The notes: a model not told the origin generated them from the letters alone. DNA of 40,175 nt from Anaerolineae bacterium (GCA_017303735.1 JAFLCF010000012.1:1-40175), one strand, 5' to 3'. Shown: positions 1 to 7,683, counted from the stretch's first letter. Numbers and translations: made by a program.

Positions 1-72
1 GGAACATACTCTCCGGGCAGATATTTGGTATACATAAATGGTGCATTAATAGGCGATTTTGTTTCATATTAG
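1..72 (+). CDS. C-terminal end of a secreted/lipoprotein-like gene (partial)
   Basis: Frame 1 is open from base 1 to a TAG at 70-72 and encodes 23 residues with a G-T-Y-S-P-G-R-Y-L-V-Y-I-N-G core. This closely resembles the last residues of the lipoprotein that follows (G-T-Y-S-L-W-V-N-G-V-K-V-A-D-F), so it is probably the tail of a tandem paralogue. The start lies outside the window, so signal peptide and length cannot be judged. Function unknown. Confidence 0.6.
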   Translation, partial: GTYSPGRYLVYINGALIGDFVSY

Positions 73-118
73 TGGAACTTTTATCATCTGGTTTCGTCTC
101 AAATAAAAGGAGTCTTTC

Positions 119-604
119 ATGAAAAAAACATTTTTTCTTTTAACAATTTTCATTCTTGCAATTTCCGCATGCGCACCTGCAAGCGGCGACAATACCGTAA
201 GTTACCCTGAACCAAGCTACCCCGAGCCAAGCTACCCAAACCCAGTCGACTCGACCCAACCTCAATCTGACGCCTATGCTCCCAAGCCTGAAGATGCCAG
301 TCTTACACGCGGAGAAGCCTATGTAGACTCTTCGCAGCTACTTACTTTGGAAAGTTTCCCGCTGCAATTCATGCTTAACCTCAAAGGCAATCTGCCAACT
401 CCCTGTAATCAATTGCGCATCGCCGTCAGCCCGCCAGACGCGGAAAATAAAGTGAACGTTGAAGTGTATTCTGTGAGCAACCCAGATGAAATCTGCGTAC
501 AAGTACTTGCTCCATTCGAGGTCAACTACTCACTGGGGAGCTTTCCTGCCGGGACTTACAGTTTGTGGGTCAACGGTGTAAAGGTCGCGGATTTTCAATC
601 GTAA
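119..604 (+). CDS. Predicted lipoprotein, unknown function
   Basis: 161 residues. The N-terminus is a classic lipoprotein signal: two lysines, a hydrophobic stretch and an A-I-S-A-C lipobox with Cys18 as the lipidated residue, so the protein should be membrane-anchored and exported. After the Cys comes a low-complexity spacer with tandem Y-P-E-P-S / Y-P-N-P repeats (about residues 29-42), then a compact domain of about 90 residues with two cysteines (C-N-Q-L and E-I-C-V) and a C-terminal beta-rich G-T-Y-S-L-W-V-N-G motif. A strong Shine-Dalgarno AAAGGAG at 105-111 supports ATG 119. The preceding gene ends with a similar C-terminus, indicating a duplicated pair. I do not recognise a named family; the fold of the C-terminal domain is probably an Ig-like sandwich (inference). 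Confidence 0.8.
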   Translation: MKKTFFLLTIFILAISACAPASGDNTVSYPEPSYPEPSYPNPVDSTQPQSDAYAPKPEDASLTRGEAYVDSSQLLTLESFPLQFMLNLKGNLPTPCNQLRIAVSPPDAENKVNVEVYSVSNPDEICVQVLAPFEVNYSLGSFPAGTYSLWVNGVKVADFQS

Positions 605-624
605 AAATTCACAGGTTGGAATAC

Positions 625-674
625 AAAAGAGGAAAGAAGGAAGAAACGCATCAGTTTCTCTTCTTTCCTCTTTT
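625..674. terminator. Bidirectional hairpin terminator between convergent genes
   Basis: An A/G-rich arm (625-647) pairs with a C/T-rich arm (654-674) across a 6-nt loop, with a small bulge. It lies between the convergent lipoprotein and ybaK genes and has A/T-rich flanks on both sides, so it could end transcription from either direction. Confidence 0.6.
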
Positions 675-683
675 CTCTTTCTT

Positions 684-1160
684 TCATTCGCTTCGGCTTA
701 CATTTCCCATCTTCGCATTAACCAGCTTCGCCAGATCAGAGACGCCCAATTGAATATTCAAGCCGCGCTGCCCGCCTGAGATGTAGATTTCATCAAACGC
801 GTTTGCCGCAGAGTCGAGCACCACCTGAAACCCTTTGTTGATCAATGCCAGCGGCGAGATGCCGCCCGCCTGCAAACCGGTCAACTGTTCGGCTTCGCGT
901 TCGGTCGGCAGGTGCATTTTTTTCTCGCCTAAAAAACTTGCCAGCAGCTTCAAGTCCACCACATGCGGACCAGGAATGACCACCAGAACTGGTTTGCCTT
1001 TTTCACGTTTGGTCACGATGGTTTTGAAAACCTGCTCCATCGGTAGGTTCAAAAGCTGCGCCGCCTCAACCGCACCTAACTTTTCGGCAGGAAGTTCATG
1101 CGCAGCATACTTCACCTTACGAGAATCCAAAAATCTTGTGACATTATTCGTGACTGACAT
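684..1160 (-). CDS. ybaK: YbaK/EbsC-type aminoacyl-tRNA deacylase (Cys-tRNA(Pro) deacylase)
   Basis: 158 residues, the usual length for free-standing YbaK. Members of this family hydrolyse Cys mischarged onto tRNA(Pro) in the cytosol, acting in trans with prolyl-tRNA synthetase. The sequence shows the YbaK core: H-E-L-P near residue 21, the E-A-A-Q-L-L segment, V-F-K-T-I-V with Lys46 at the position of the essential lysine of E. coli YbaK, and the glycine-rich G-G-I-S-P-L motif near residues 99-104. The ATG at 1160 has an AGGAAA Shine-Dalgarno and a TATAAT box on the minus strand at 1187-1182. It is monocistronic and convergent with the lipoprotein gene. The closely related ProX or INS families act on other mischarged tRNAs, so the exact substrate is inferred. 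Confidence 0.9.
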   Translation of the reverse strand: MSVTNNVTRFLDSRKVKYAAHELPAEKLGAVEAAQLLNLPMEQVFKTIVTKREKGKPVLVVIPGPHVVDLKLLASFLGEKKMHLPTEREAEQLTGLQAGGISPLALINKGFQVVLDSAANAFDEIYISGGQRGLNIQLGVSDLAKLVNAKMGNVSRSE

Positions 1161-1342
1161 TTTATTGATTTCCTGTAGAATATTATAAACTTATATAGAC
1201 ACGCTCTTTAGACTTGTCCATGCCTGCATACTAGACCTCCGAGATAACATGAAGGATCAAATAGCGGATAAAACGCCTCATTCTTAACCGCAAAACGGAC
1301 ACCATCCATTCAACTTATTTCACGCCCAAGGAGACCCTCCCC

Positions 1343-1795
1343 ATGATCAGCACAGAAATCCTTTCGCAATTCAGCTTGTTCAATGGCTTGCCAGAATCGC
1401 TTTTGAAAGAGATCGCTGCCATCAGCCAGGAAATTGCCGTGAAGAAAGATAACTTTATCTTTCGCGAAGGCGAGAAGGCAGATAAACTCCATTTCCTGAT
1501 GCAGGGAAGCGTTGCCTTGCGTGTCAAACTAACCTCCCGCCCAGAAAGTATTACCGTCTCGTACGTCTCCACTCCATATCAGAGCTTTGGCTGGTCTGGC
1601 GTGGTGGCTCCACACCACTACACCTCCAGCGCCGAATGCGACGAAGATTCCACTCTGCTCATCATCCCTGCCCAACCCTTCATTGAAATATTGGAACGGA
1701 ACCCAGAATACGGCTTTCAAGTCATGAAGCGCATTGCCGAGATCATCGCCGACCGGTTACGGAACAGCCGTCAGGCTTTGTTGAAGACGATCTAA
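1343..1795 (+). CDS. Stand-alone cyclic nucleotide-binding (CNB) domain protein
   Basis: 150 residues covering one Crp/PKA-type cyclic nucleotide-binding domain. Visible are the opening L-F-N-G-L-P segment, the I-F-R-E-G-E-K-A-D turn (residues about 39-47), L-M-Q-G-S-V-A, and a jelly-roll continuing to a C-terminal helix (residues about 112-150). There is no helix-turn-helix or enzymatic domain after it, unlike Crp/Fnr regulators. The phosphate-binding cassette region reads G-W-S-G-V-V rather than a canonical G-E-[LI]-A-L, so nucleotide binding is uncertain. AAGGAG at 1328-1333 supports ATG 1343. A strong hairpin follows the stop, so it is probably monocistronic. Likely a ligand-sensing adaptor (inference). 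Confidence 0.85.
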   Translation: MISTEILSQFSLFNGLPESLLKEIAAISQEIAVKKDNFIFREGEKADKLHFLMQGSVALRVKLTSRPESITVSYVSTPYQSFGWSGVVAPHHYTSSAECDEDSTLLIIPAQPFIEILERNPEYGFQVMKRIAEIIADRLRNSRQALLKTI

Positions 1796-1804
1796 AACAT
1801 TCGA

Positions 1805-1835
1805 GACCGCAGACAACAGACCATTGTCTGCGGTC
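1805..1835 (+). terminator. Rho-independent-type hairpin
   Basis: A perfect 12-bp stem (1805-1816 with 1824-1835) around a 7-nt loop, followed by a short GTTTG tract. It sits 9 nt after the CNB gene stop. Confidence 0.75.
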
Positions 1836-1920
1836 GTTTGCAAAGCTTTCAGGCGCAGGAAAAACTCTCAGAAAATAGAAACAGCAACGGGACGGGTATG
1901 AAGCGTTGGAGGTCACGTAG

Positions 1921-1926
1921 TAAAAT
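1921..1926 (+). promoter_or_regulatory. Candidate -10 box of rsh
   Basis: TAAAAT ends 6 nt before the rsh ATG at 1933. There is no Shine-Dalgarno in the remaining space, so the transcript would be leaderless or nearly so. No clear -35 was seen. Confidence 0.4.
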
Positions 1927-1932
1927 TGGGGC

Positions 1933-4152
1933 ATGAAATCGGCAGTCGTTGAGATCCCCATCGAAAAACTGATCGAACAACTTCCCGAAACGTATTCGCT
2001 CGCCGACCGGGAGTTGGTGATGCGTGCCTATACTGTGGCAGAAGAAGCGCATCGCGAACAGAAACGGCATTCGGGGGAGCCCTACATCAATCACTGCATT
2101 GCAGTGGCGCGGATTCTCACCGAATTAAAGGTGCCCGCTGAAGTGGTGGCTGCCGGGTTGCTGCATGATACCGTGGAAGATACATCGATCACATTGGCAG
2201 ACTTGCGCCGCGAATTTGGGGATACGGTGCGGCTTCTGGTGGATGGCGTGACCAAATTGACTCACTTACCCCGAGTCTCTCGCGGCGACCAGCACGCTGA
2301 AACAAATGAAGACCAGGAAGAAGAAACTGCCCTGCCGCCTGCTGCCCTGCTCGGTCGCAAAGAAGACATGATCTCAGAAACCCTGCGCAAGACTTTCCTT
2401 GCCATGGGTGAAAATGTAAGCGTGGTGCTCATCAAACTAGCCGACCGCCTGCACAATATGCGCACACTTGGGCACATGCCCGAGCACAAACGCAAACGCA
2501 TCGCACAAGAAACCATGGATATTTTTGCGCCGCTGGCAAACCGTCTCGGCATCTGGCAGTTGAAGTGGGAATTGGAAGACCTGAGCTTCCGCTATGTGCA
2601 GCCGGAGAAATACAAAGAGATCGCCGAGTCGCTGGCAGAGCGCCGCCCCGACCGCGAGCGACAGTTGGAAGAGATCAAAGAGAATCTCATCCGCTTGCTT
2701 GAAAAAAATAATATCAAAGCCGAGGTCAGCGGACGCCCCAAGCATATCTATTCGATCTTTAGGAAGATGCAAAAGAAGGACAAAGCCTTCAATATGCTTT
2801 TTGATGTGCGCGCTGTGCGTTTGATCGTGCCAGATGTGCCATCCTGTTATGCCGCACTGGGAGTCATCCACACCACCTGGCGCCCCGTCCCCAGCGAGTT
2901 CGATGATTACATTGCTGCACCAAAAGATAATCACTATCAATCTCTGCATACAGCCGTGCAGTATGACGATAAACGTCCGCTGGAAATTCAGATCCGCACG
3001 CTTGAAATGCATATGAACGCCGAGTATGGTATTGCTGCTCACTGGCGTTATAAAGAGGGCGGCAAGCACGACAAGCAATTCCAGGAACGCATCAAAGACC
3101 TGCGCAAGATGATGGAATGGGGCTCAGACGTTAACGACGCCAAAGAATTCGTCGAGTCGATGCAAAGCGATGTCTTCCGCGACCGCGTGTACATCTTCAC
3201 CCCGCGCGGCGATGCGATCGATCTGCCTGCTGGCTCCACTCCCATCGATTTCGCCTACACCGTTCATACAGACATTGGTCACCGCTGCCGCGGCGCACGT
3301 GTGAACGGCAAGCTCGTTCCGCTGGACCATGAATTGAAGACCGGCGATCAGGTGGAAATTTTAACCGCCAAACGCGGAGGTCCGAGCCGCGACTGGTTGA
3401 ATAACAGCCTGGGCTTGGTTAAGACAGCACGCGCCAAGTCGAAGATCCGTATCTGGTTCAAAAAGCTGGAAGATGAACAAAACCTGGCAAACGGTCGCAA
3501 TACGCTCGAACGTGAGCTGCAACGCCTCGGCATTACCGAAGTCAACTTCGAGAAGCTGGCGCGCGGACTGGGCTTTAAGACACCTGAAGAAATGTACATC
3601 GACCTTGGCACAGGCGAGCTTTCCATCAGCAAGCTGATTAAGCAGTTCTCTGAGGATGAAGAGATCATGGACATCCTCGAAGCGAACGCACCTGCCCATG
3701 TGCAAAAACCGACCGATGCGATAGAAGTTCTGGGGTTGAAAGGCATGCTGGCATCGATGGCGAAATGCTGCAACCCAATGCCCGGTGACCAGATCGTGGG
3801 CTATATCACCCGCGGACGTGGCGCAACCATCCACCGGCAAGATTGCCCAAATATTTTATTAACCCCAGACCGAGAACGTTTGTTAAAAGTAAGTTGGGGG
3901 CACGCAGAACAGACTTTCCCTGTGCCGGTCAAGATCAAGGCGTATGACCGTCAGGGTCTAATGAGCGATATTTCGATCCTGCTTTCAGATGAGAACATCA
4001 ACATCAACGACGTATCCGTCAACGTCAACCGCAGCATCGCAGACTTGAAACTCGTCATCGAAGTAAAAGACCTGACCCAATTAAGCCGCATCCTCACTCG
4101 CATTGAAAATCTGCCGAATGTGATGGAAGCAGTGAGGACCAAACCCGGGTAA
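1933..4152 (+). CDS. rsh: Bifunctional (p)ppGpp synthetase/hydrolase (RelA/SpoT homologue)
   Basis: 739 residues, typical of long Rsh enzymes that make (p)ppGpp from GTP/GDP plus ATP during starvation and hydrolyse it on recovery. The hydrolase HD domain is intact: H-S-G-E-P-Y-I-N-H near residues 46-54, H78-D79 with E82-D83 in the HDxxED motif, and a later L-A-D-R-L-H-N-M-R motif. The synthetase domain has Y-Q-S-L-H-T and E-I-Q-I-R-T motifs followed by the A-E-Y-G-I-A-A-H-W segment. C-terminal regulatory parts follow: TGS (D-R-V-Y-I-F-T-P near residues 417-424), a conserved cysteine region (A-K-C-C-N-P-M-P-G-D), and an ACT domain at the end. Both active sites look complete, so bifunctionality is expected. 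An acidic insertion sits in the HD domain around residues 117-134. Confidence 0.97.
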   Translation: MKSAVVEIPIEKLIEQLPETYSLADRELVMRAYTVAEEAHREQKRHSGEPYINHCIAVARILTELKVPAEVVAAGLLHDTVEDTSITLADLRREFGDTVRLLVDGVTKLTHLPRVSRGDQHAETNEDQEEETALPPAALLGRKEDMISETLRKTFLAMGENVSVVLIKLADRLHNMRTLGHMPEHKRKRIAQETMDIFAPLANRLGIWQLKWELEDLSFRYVQPEKYKEIAESLAERRPDRERQLEEIKENLIRLLEKNNIKAEVSGRPKHIYSIFRKMQKKDKAFNMLFDVRAVRLIVPDVPSCYAALGVIHTTWRPVPSEFDDYIAAPKDNHYQSLHTAVQYDDKRPLEIQIRTLEMHMNAEYGIAAHWRYKEGGKHDKQFQERIKDLRKMMEWGSDVNDAKEFVESMQSDVFRDRVYIFTPRGDAIDLPAGSTPIDFAYTVHTDIGHRCRGARVNGKLVPLDHELKTGDQVEILTAKRGGPSRDWLNNSLGLVKTARAKSKIRIWFKKLEDEQNLANGRNTLERELQRLGITEVNFEKLARGLGFKTPEEMYIDLGTGELSISKLIKQFSEDEEIMDILEANAPAHVQKPTDAIEVLGLKGMLASMAKCCNPMPGDQIVGYITRGRGATIHRQDCPNILLTPDRERLLKVSWGHAEQTFPVPVKIKAYDRQGLMSDISILLSDENININDVSVNVNRSIADLKLVIEVKDLTQLSRILTRIENLPNVMEAVRTKPG

Positions 4153-4157
4153 GTTCC

Positions 4158-4250
4158 CGTCATTGCGAGGGCAATGCTCTTTCGCTCGAAGCAATCGCAG
4201 ACATAGCCATAAGATTGCTTCGTCGGGCTAACGCCCTCCTCGCAATGACG
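4158..4250. repeat. Large imperfect palindrome of the CGTCATTGCGAGG type
   Basis: The terminal 13-bp arms CGTCATTGCGAGG (4158-4170) and CCTCGCAATGACG (4238-4250) are exact reverse complements. Internal arms GAAGCAATC and GATTGCTTC are also inverted. This is a well-known kind of dispersed intergenic palindrome in several bacterial phyla, translating to R-H-C-E-E-G-V-S-P-T-K-Q-S in one frame. Here it fills the rsh-moeA gap and could act as a transcript-ending structure. No transposase is present. Confidence 0.8.
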
Positions 4251-4263
4251 TAGCCGTATGGGG

Positions 4264-4269
4264 GTATAA
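4264..4269 (+). promoter_or_regulatory. Candidate -10 box of moeA
   Basis: TATAAT lies 15 nt before the moeA ATG at 4285, with no Shine-Dalgarno between them. It lies just after the palindromic element, so moeA probably has its own promoter. Confidence 0.5.
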
Positions 4270-4284
4270 TCGCGGCGCTTCGAT

Positions 4285-5499
4285 ATGCTTACTGTTTCTG
4301 AAGCGCGCGAGCGCATCCTCTCCCACTTTCACGCCACAGCCACCGAAACCATCTCCCTGACCGATTCAGTGGACAGGGTATTAGGCATGGATATTTCCGC
4401 CGATGGAGATTACCCGCCCTTCGATAACTCAGCCATGGATGGGTTTGCCCTGCGAGCCGAAGATACATCCGCCTCTTCCTTAACGTTGAGTGTGGTTGCT
4501 GATATCCCAGCCGGTTCCGCGCCGACGGTTTCTCTTAAACCCGGTCAAGCCGCACGCATTATGACCGGCGCACAAATCCCATCCGGCGCAGACAGCGTCA
4601 TCCCCGTCGAAGATACCGATTTCAACGACCGCAGTGCGGGCGCTGCCGCCCCCAAGACGATCACTTTCTCAAAACAAATACACGCGGGCGAAAACGTCCG
4701 CCCACGCGGCACAGACATTCGCTCAGGCGAAATCGTCCTCACAAAGGGACGCACACTCAAGCCGCAAGACCTCGGCTTGCTGGCTACCTTGGGTCATGCC
4801 AATGTCACCGTCTATAAAAAGGCGCGGGTGGCATTGCTTTCTTCGGGCGATGAACTGCTTGAAGCAGGCGCAACTCTCGAACCGGGAAAGATCCGCGACG
4901 CAAATTCATACACATTGGCGGCATCCATTGTAAGCAGCGGCGCCGAGGTGATACGGCTGGGCGTGGCAAGAGACACCCGCGAATCTGTTACTCGTCTGTT
5001 AGACAAAGCCGCCGAAGAAAAAGCAGACTTGATCCTTTCGTCTGCTGGTGTCAGCGTGGGTGCATTCGACTTTATCAAGGAAGTGATCGAAGCCAATGGC
5101 AGCATGGATTTTTGGAAAGTCAACATGCGCCCGGGCAAACCACTGGCTTTCGGCAAATATCGCAGCATTCCGTTCATTGGGCTGCCGGGCAACCCGGTCT
5201 CTGCCTTCGTTGGGTTTGAGGTGTTTGTGCGCCCCACGCTTGGGCGACTGAACAGCAAAATGGACGGAGGCAGGCAAACGGTCCGCGTGCGATGCGTGGA
5301 AGAAATCGAATCAGATGGACGTGAGAGCTATTTACGGGCGAAGGTCCAGATCCAAAACGGCATTGCTCAGGCTTCGCTCACAGGGCATCAAGGCTCAGGC
5401 AATCTGCTCTCACTTGTCCAAGCCGATGCTTTACTAATCATCCCCGCTGGTGTAAAATGCGTGCCTGCTGGCTCGGAAGTGGACGCATTCCTATTATGA
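4285..5499 (+). CDS. moeA: Molybdopterin molybdenumtransferase MoeA
   Basis: 404 residues, the normal MoeA length. MoeA inserts molybdate into adenylylated molybdopterin, the last general step of molybdenum cofactor synthesis. Diagnostic motifs are visible: P-P-F-D-N-S-A-M-D-G (residues 44-53), R-I-M-T-G-A-Q-I-P-S-G-A-D near residue 90, G-E-N-V-R-P-R-G-T-D-I, the MoCF-domain L-L-S-S-G-D-E-L, S-A-G-V-S-V-G-A, and the G-L-P-G-N-P loop near residue 300. A C-terminal MoeA_C barrel domain completes it. The VKOR gene follows after 6 nt, forming a short operon. No other Mo-cofactor gene is present in the window. Confidence 0.97.
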   Translation: MLTVSEARERILSHFHATATETISLTDSVDRVLGMDISADGDYPPFDNSAMDGFALRAEDTSASSLTLSVVADIPAGSAPTVSLKPGQAARIMTGAQIPSGADSVIPVEDTDFNDRSAGAAAPKTITFSKQIHAGENVRPRGTDIRSGEIVLTKGRTLKPQDLGLLATLGHANVTVYKKARVALLSSGDELLEAGATLEPGKIRDANSYTLAASIVSSGAEVIRLGVARDTRESVTRLLDKAAEEKADLILSSAGVSVGAFDFIKEVIEANGSMDFWKVNMRPGKPLAFGKYRSIPFIGLPGNPVSAFVGFEVFVRPTLGRLNSKMDGGRQTVRVRCVEEIESDGRESYLRAKVQIQNGIAQASLTGHQGSGNLLSLVQADALLIIPAGVKCVPAGSEVDAFLL

Positions 5500-5505
5500 G
5501 GTTGC

Positions 5506-5931
5506 ATGGATAAATGGCTTTACCGCGCTTCAATAGCGCTCGTGATTATCGGTCTTGCAGTTTCGATCTACATGACGATCTATAAGATCAGCGGCAACGA
5601 CGGCATGTGCCTGGGTTCGGGCGATTGTTCGACCGTGAACGCCAGCCGCTTTTCAGAAGTGAACGGCATTCCGGTGGCAGTTTTCGGCATCATCGGGTAC
5701 GTCGCCATTTTGTTCGTTCACATCTTCGAGACTCGCAATGAGTTCTTCAGAAGGAACGGCACCTTGTTGATCTTCGGCATGGGGCTGACGGGTTTCCTGT
5801 TCACGCTCTGGCTGGTGTATGTGGAGATTGCACTGCTGAATGCCATCTGCCCATTTTGTGTTACGTCACAGGTTGCCATGACGATCATTTTTATCATAGC
5901 AGTTGTTCGCCTTTTCAAAAACCAAGATTAG
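5506..5931 (+). CDS. Vitamin K epoxide reductase (VKOR) family membrane protein
   Basis: 141 residues, the size of the bare four-helix VKOR domain without a fused thioredoxin. Bacterial VKORs reoxidise DsbA-like proteins and pass electrons to quinone, taking the place of DsbB. All four redox cysteines are visible: the loop pair Cys35 and Cys41 (C-L-G-S-G-D-C-S-T-V-N, with the conserved Ser/Thr after it) and the C-P-F-C motif at 115-118. Hydrophobic segments at about 6-27, 54-74, 86-112 and 119-136 match four transmembrane helices. The gene starts 6 nt after moeA and is followed by a small acidic-protein gene whose Shine-Dalgarno overlaps the VKOR stop, so the three are co-transcribed. No DsbA partner is in the window. 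Confidence 0.92.
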   Translation: MDKWLYRASIALVIIGLAVSIYMTIYKISGNDGMCLGSGDCSTVNASRFSEVNGIPVAVFGIIGYVAILFVHIFETRNEFFRRNGTLLIFGMGLTGFLFTLWLVYVEIALLNAICPFCVTSQVAMTIIFIIAVVRLFKNQD

Positions 5932-5944
5932 GAGGATTCGAGAT

Positions 5945-6175
5945 ATGCCCCGAATTAAATGCCATTACACAGATTGTGTTTTCCTCGATGAAGGATTGTG
6001 CGGCGCTGCTGCCGTGGAATTCGACCCCGATACTGGCTGTGTAACCTATTCCCCCACCGATGGCGCCGCCGCCGACGATGAATGGGAAGATGAAGAAGAG
6101 TCGGATGAATGGGAAGATGAGGATGCCGACGGCGAAGAAGACGATGAATGGCTGGAGGAAGAGGACGAATTCTAG
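5945..6175 (+). CDS. Small four-cysteine protein with a very acidic tail
   Basis: 76 residues from ATG 5945, chosen because a perfect AGGAGG lies at 5930-5935. An in-frame start further upstream would overlap the VKOR gene without such a site. The N-terminal 40 residues hold Cys6, Cys11, Cys19 and Cys32, a possible zinc or iron-sulfur site. Residues 44-76 are almost entirely Asp/Glu with regularly placed Trp (D-E-W-E-D-E repeats). I do not recognise a named family. It is the last gene of the moeA-VKOR operon and is followed by a strong terminator. A metal-binding or protein-interaction role is only an inference. Confidence 0.8.
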   Translation: MPRIKCHYTDCVFLDEGLCGAAAVEFDPDTGCVTYSPTDGAAADDEWEDEEESDEWEDEDADGEEDDEWLEEEDEF

Positions 6176-6204
6176 CGCCTCATCTTAATCAATATTGATG
6201 TCAT

Positions 6205-6232
6205 AAAAGCCCTCTCAAATGAGAGGGCTTTT
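6205..6232 (+). terminator. Rho-independent terminator of the moeA operon
   Basis: AAAAGCCCTCTC (6205-6216) pairs perfectly with GAGAGGGCTTTT (6221-6232) around an AAAT loop, giving a GC-rich stem with a T tract. Confidence 0.93.
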
Positions 6233-6250
6233 GTCAACTGTTTCGCAAAT

Positions 6251-6288
6251 CACAAAGAGGACTTGGGCATGCCCAAGTCCTCTTTGTG
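6251..6288. terminator. Perfect 38-bp palindrome abutting the beta-CASP gene stop
   Basis: Bases 6251-6288 are identical to their own reverse complement (CACAAAGAGGACTTGGGC followed by its inverse), with no unpaired loop. The minus-strand nuclease gene stops at 6289, immediately next to it. It probably ends minus-strand transcription, though the following T tract is weak. Confidence 0.65.
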
Positions 6289-7683
6289 CTACACATCCAC
6301 ACTATCATGCATATCCGGGTAATGCACTCGGTCTATGCCTCGTTCTTTCAAAAGCCCTTTCAATGTCATGGCTTGTTTTTCTTCGCCATGGACAAGGTAA
6401 ATGTCTTTGACACTATCTTTGACGCCCATTGCATACTTCACCAGCAGATCCTGCCCGGCATGACCCGACAAGCCGCCAATCGTTGCCACCTCACAATTGC
6501 GCTTGTAGATGTCGCCAAAGATGCGCACTTCCGGTTCGCGATCTGCCAACCTGCGTCCCAGCGTCTCGGGTGCCTGCCACGAAACGATGCAAATCGTATT
6601 GCGTGGATTCTCAATATTATTGCGGATGTGATGCACGACACGTCCGGTTTCTGCCATACCCGAAGCCGAAATGATGACCATCGGGTCGGTACGTTCGTTC
6701 AATGCTTTCGAATCTTCCACCGATCGAATGTAGTTCAGCATGGGGAAATCCAAGGCTGGGTGGCGTGACTCGCGCACGAATTCCTTTGTCTCATCGTCAA
6801 AACATTCCAAATGGTTCTTGAAAATATCCGAAGCCTTCACCGCCAGTGGACTGTCTACATACACGGGCACCCGCGGCACATCGCCTTCGTACATCATCTG
6901 GTTCAAGTGATAGACAATCTCTTGCGTGCGTCCCACTGCAAAGGCAGGCACGATCACCTTGCCGCCGCGCTCAATGGTCCGTTTGACGACCTTTTGAAAT
7001 TCATCGAATGCCAACATGGGGTCGTTATGGCTCTTGTCGCCATAGGTGCTTTCCATGATCATGTAATCGGCATGGGTTGGTAAAACCGGGTCACGCAGCA
7101 GGGGCAGCTTAAAACGCCCGATATCACCTGAAAACCACAAATGGAACTTCCGTCCTTTTTCTTCGATCTCAAGTGAAACACCCGCAGAACCAAGGATGTG
7201 CCCCGCTTCATAAAACCGCGCCACCACACCGGGAATCGGTTGGAACGCCTGATCATAATCCACCCCTGCGAACATGCTGCCTACTTCTTCCGCATCTGCT
7301 TTCGTATACAACGGTTCGATGGGTTCTTCGCCGCGTTGAGCTCGTTTCTTATTCACATACTCTGCATCCGATTCTTGAATGTGCCCCGAATCGGCAAGCA
7401 TCGTACTGGCAATATCCTTTGTGGCATGCGTGACAAAAATATTTCCTTCATAGCCCTGTTTAACCAGGTTCGGTAAATTACCCGAATGGTCAATATGGGC
7501 ATGTGAAAGAATGACCGCATCGACACTGCTCGGCGTATATTTAAAATTCACATTCCGCGCATACGCTTCTGCGCGTTTCCCCTGGTACATTCCACAATCC
7601 AATAAAAGTTTTTTTCCATTGATCTCCAGCAAATGCTGGCTACCTGTAACAGTATGCGCTGCGCCATGAAAGTTAATTCGCAT
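6289..7683 (-). CDS. MBL-fold beta-CASP ribonuclease (KH-less CPSF73-like)
   Basis: 464 residues. The family comprises zinc-dependent RNA endo/exonucleases of the metallo-beta-lactamase superfamily. Visible are motif 1 Asp29, the motif 2 H61-A-H63-I-D65-H66, the later G-H-I-L-G-S-A histidine, the S-G-D-I-G-R aspartate, and beta-CASP features E-S-T-Y-G-D, V-G-R-T-Q-E, I-S-A-S-G-M-A-E-T-G-R and G-L-S-G-H-A-G-Q with the terminal V-H-G-E. The length and lack of a KH domain match the bacterial YSH1-like group rather than RNase J. Its start overlaps the 3' end of the RNase D gene by 11 nt, so the two RNases are translationally coupled. Exact RNA substrates cannot be told from sequence. Confidence 0.93.
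   Translation of the reverse strand: MRINFHGAAHTVTGSQHLLEINGKKLLLDCGMYQGKRAEAYARNVNFKYTPSSVDAVILSHAHIDHSGNLPNLVKQGYEGNIFVTHATKDIASTMLADSGHIQESDAEYVNKKRAQRGEEPIEPLYTKADAEEVGSMFAGVDYDQAFQPIPGVVARFYEAGHILGSAGVSLEIEEKGRKFHLWFSGDIGRFKLPLLRDPVLPTHADYMIMESTYGDKSHNDPMLAFDEFQKVVKRTIERGGKVIVPAFAVGRTQEIVYHLNQMMYEGDVPRVPVYVDSPLAVKASDIFKNHLECFDDETKEFVRESRHPALDFPMLNYIRSVEDSKALNERTDPMVIISASGMAETGRVVHHIRNNIENPRNTICIVSWQAPETLGRRLADREPEVRIFGDIYKRNCEVATIGGLSGHAGQDLLVKYAMGVKDSVKDIYLVHGEEKQAMTLKGLLKERGIDRVHYPDMHDSVDV

Noticed and set aside
565..753. 62-residue plus-strand reading frame after the lipoprotein
   Set aside because: It runs through the terminator hairpin and into antisense of ybaK; no ribosome site and low-complexity product.
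2437..3078. 213-residue frame antisense to rsh
   Set aside because: Shadow of a strongly conserved gene; composition unlike a real protein and no ribosome site.
3951..4316. 121-residue minus-strand reading frame with R-H-C-E-E-G-V-S-P-T-K-Q-S
   Set aside because: This peptide is the translation of the dispersed palindromic element plus antisense of rsh, not a gene.
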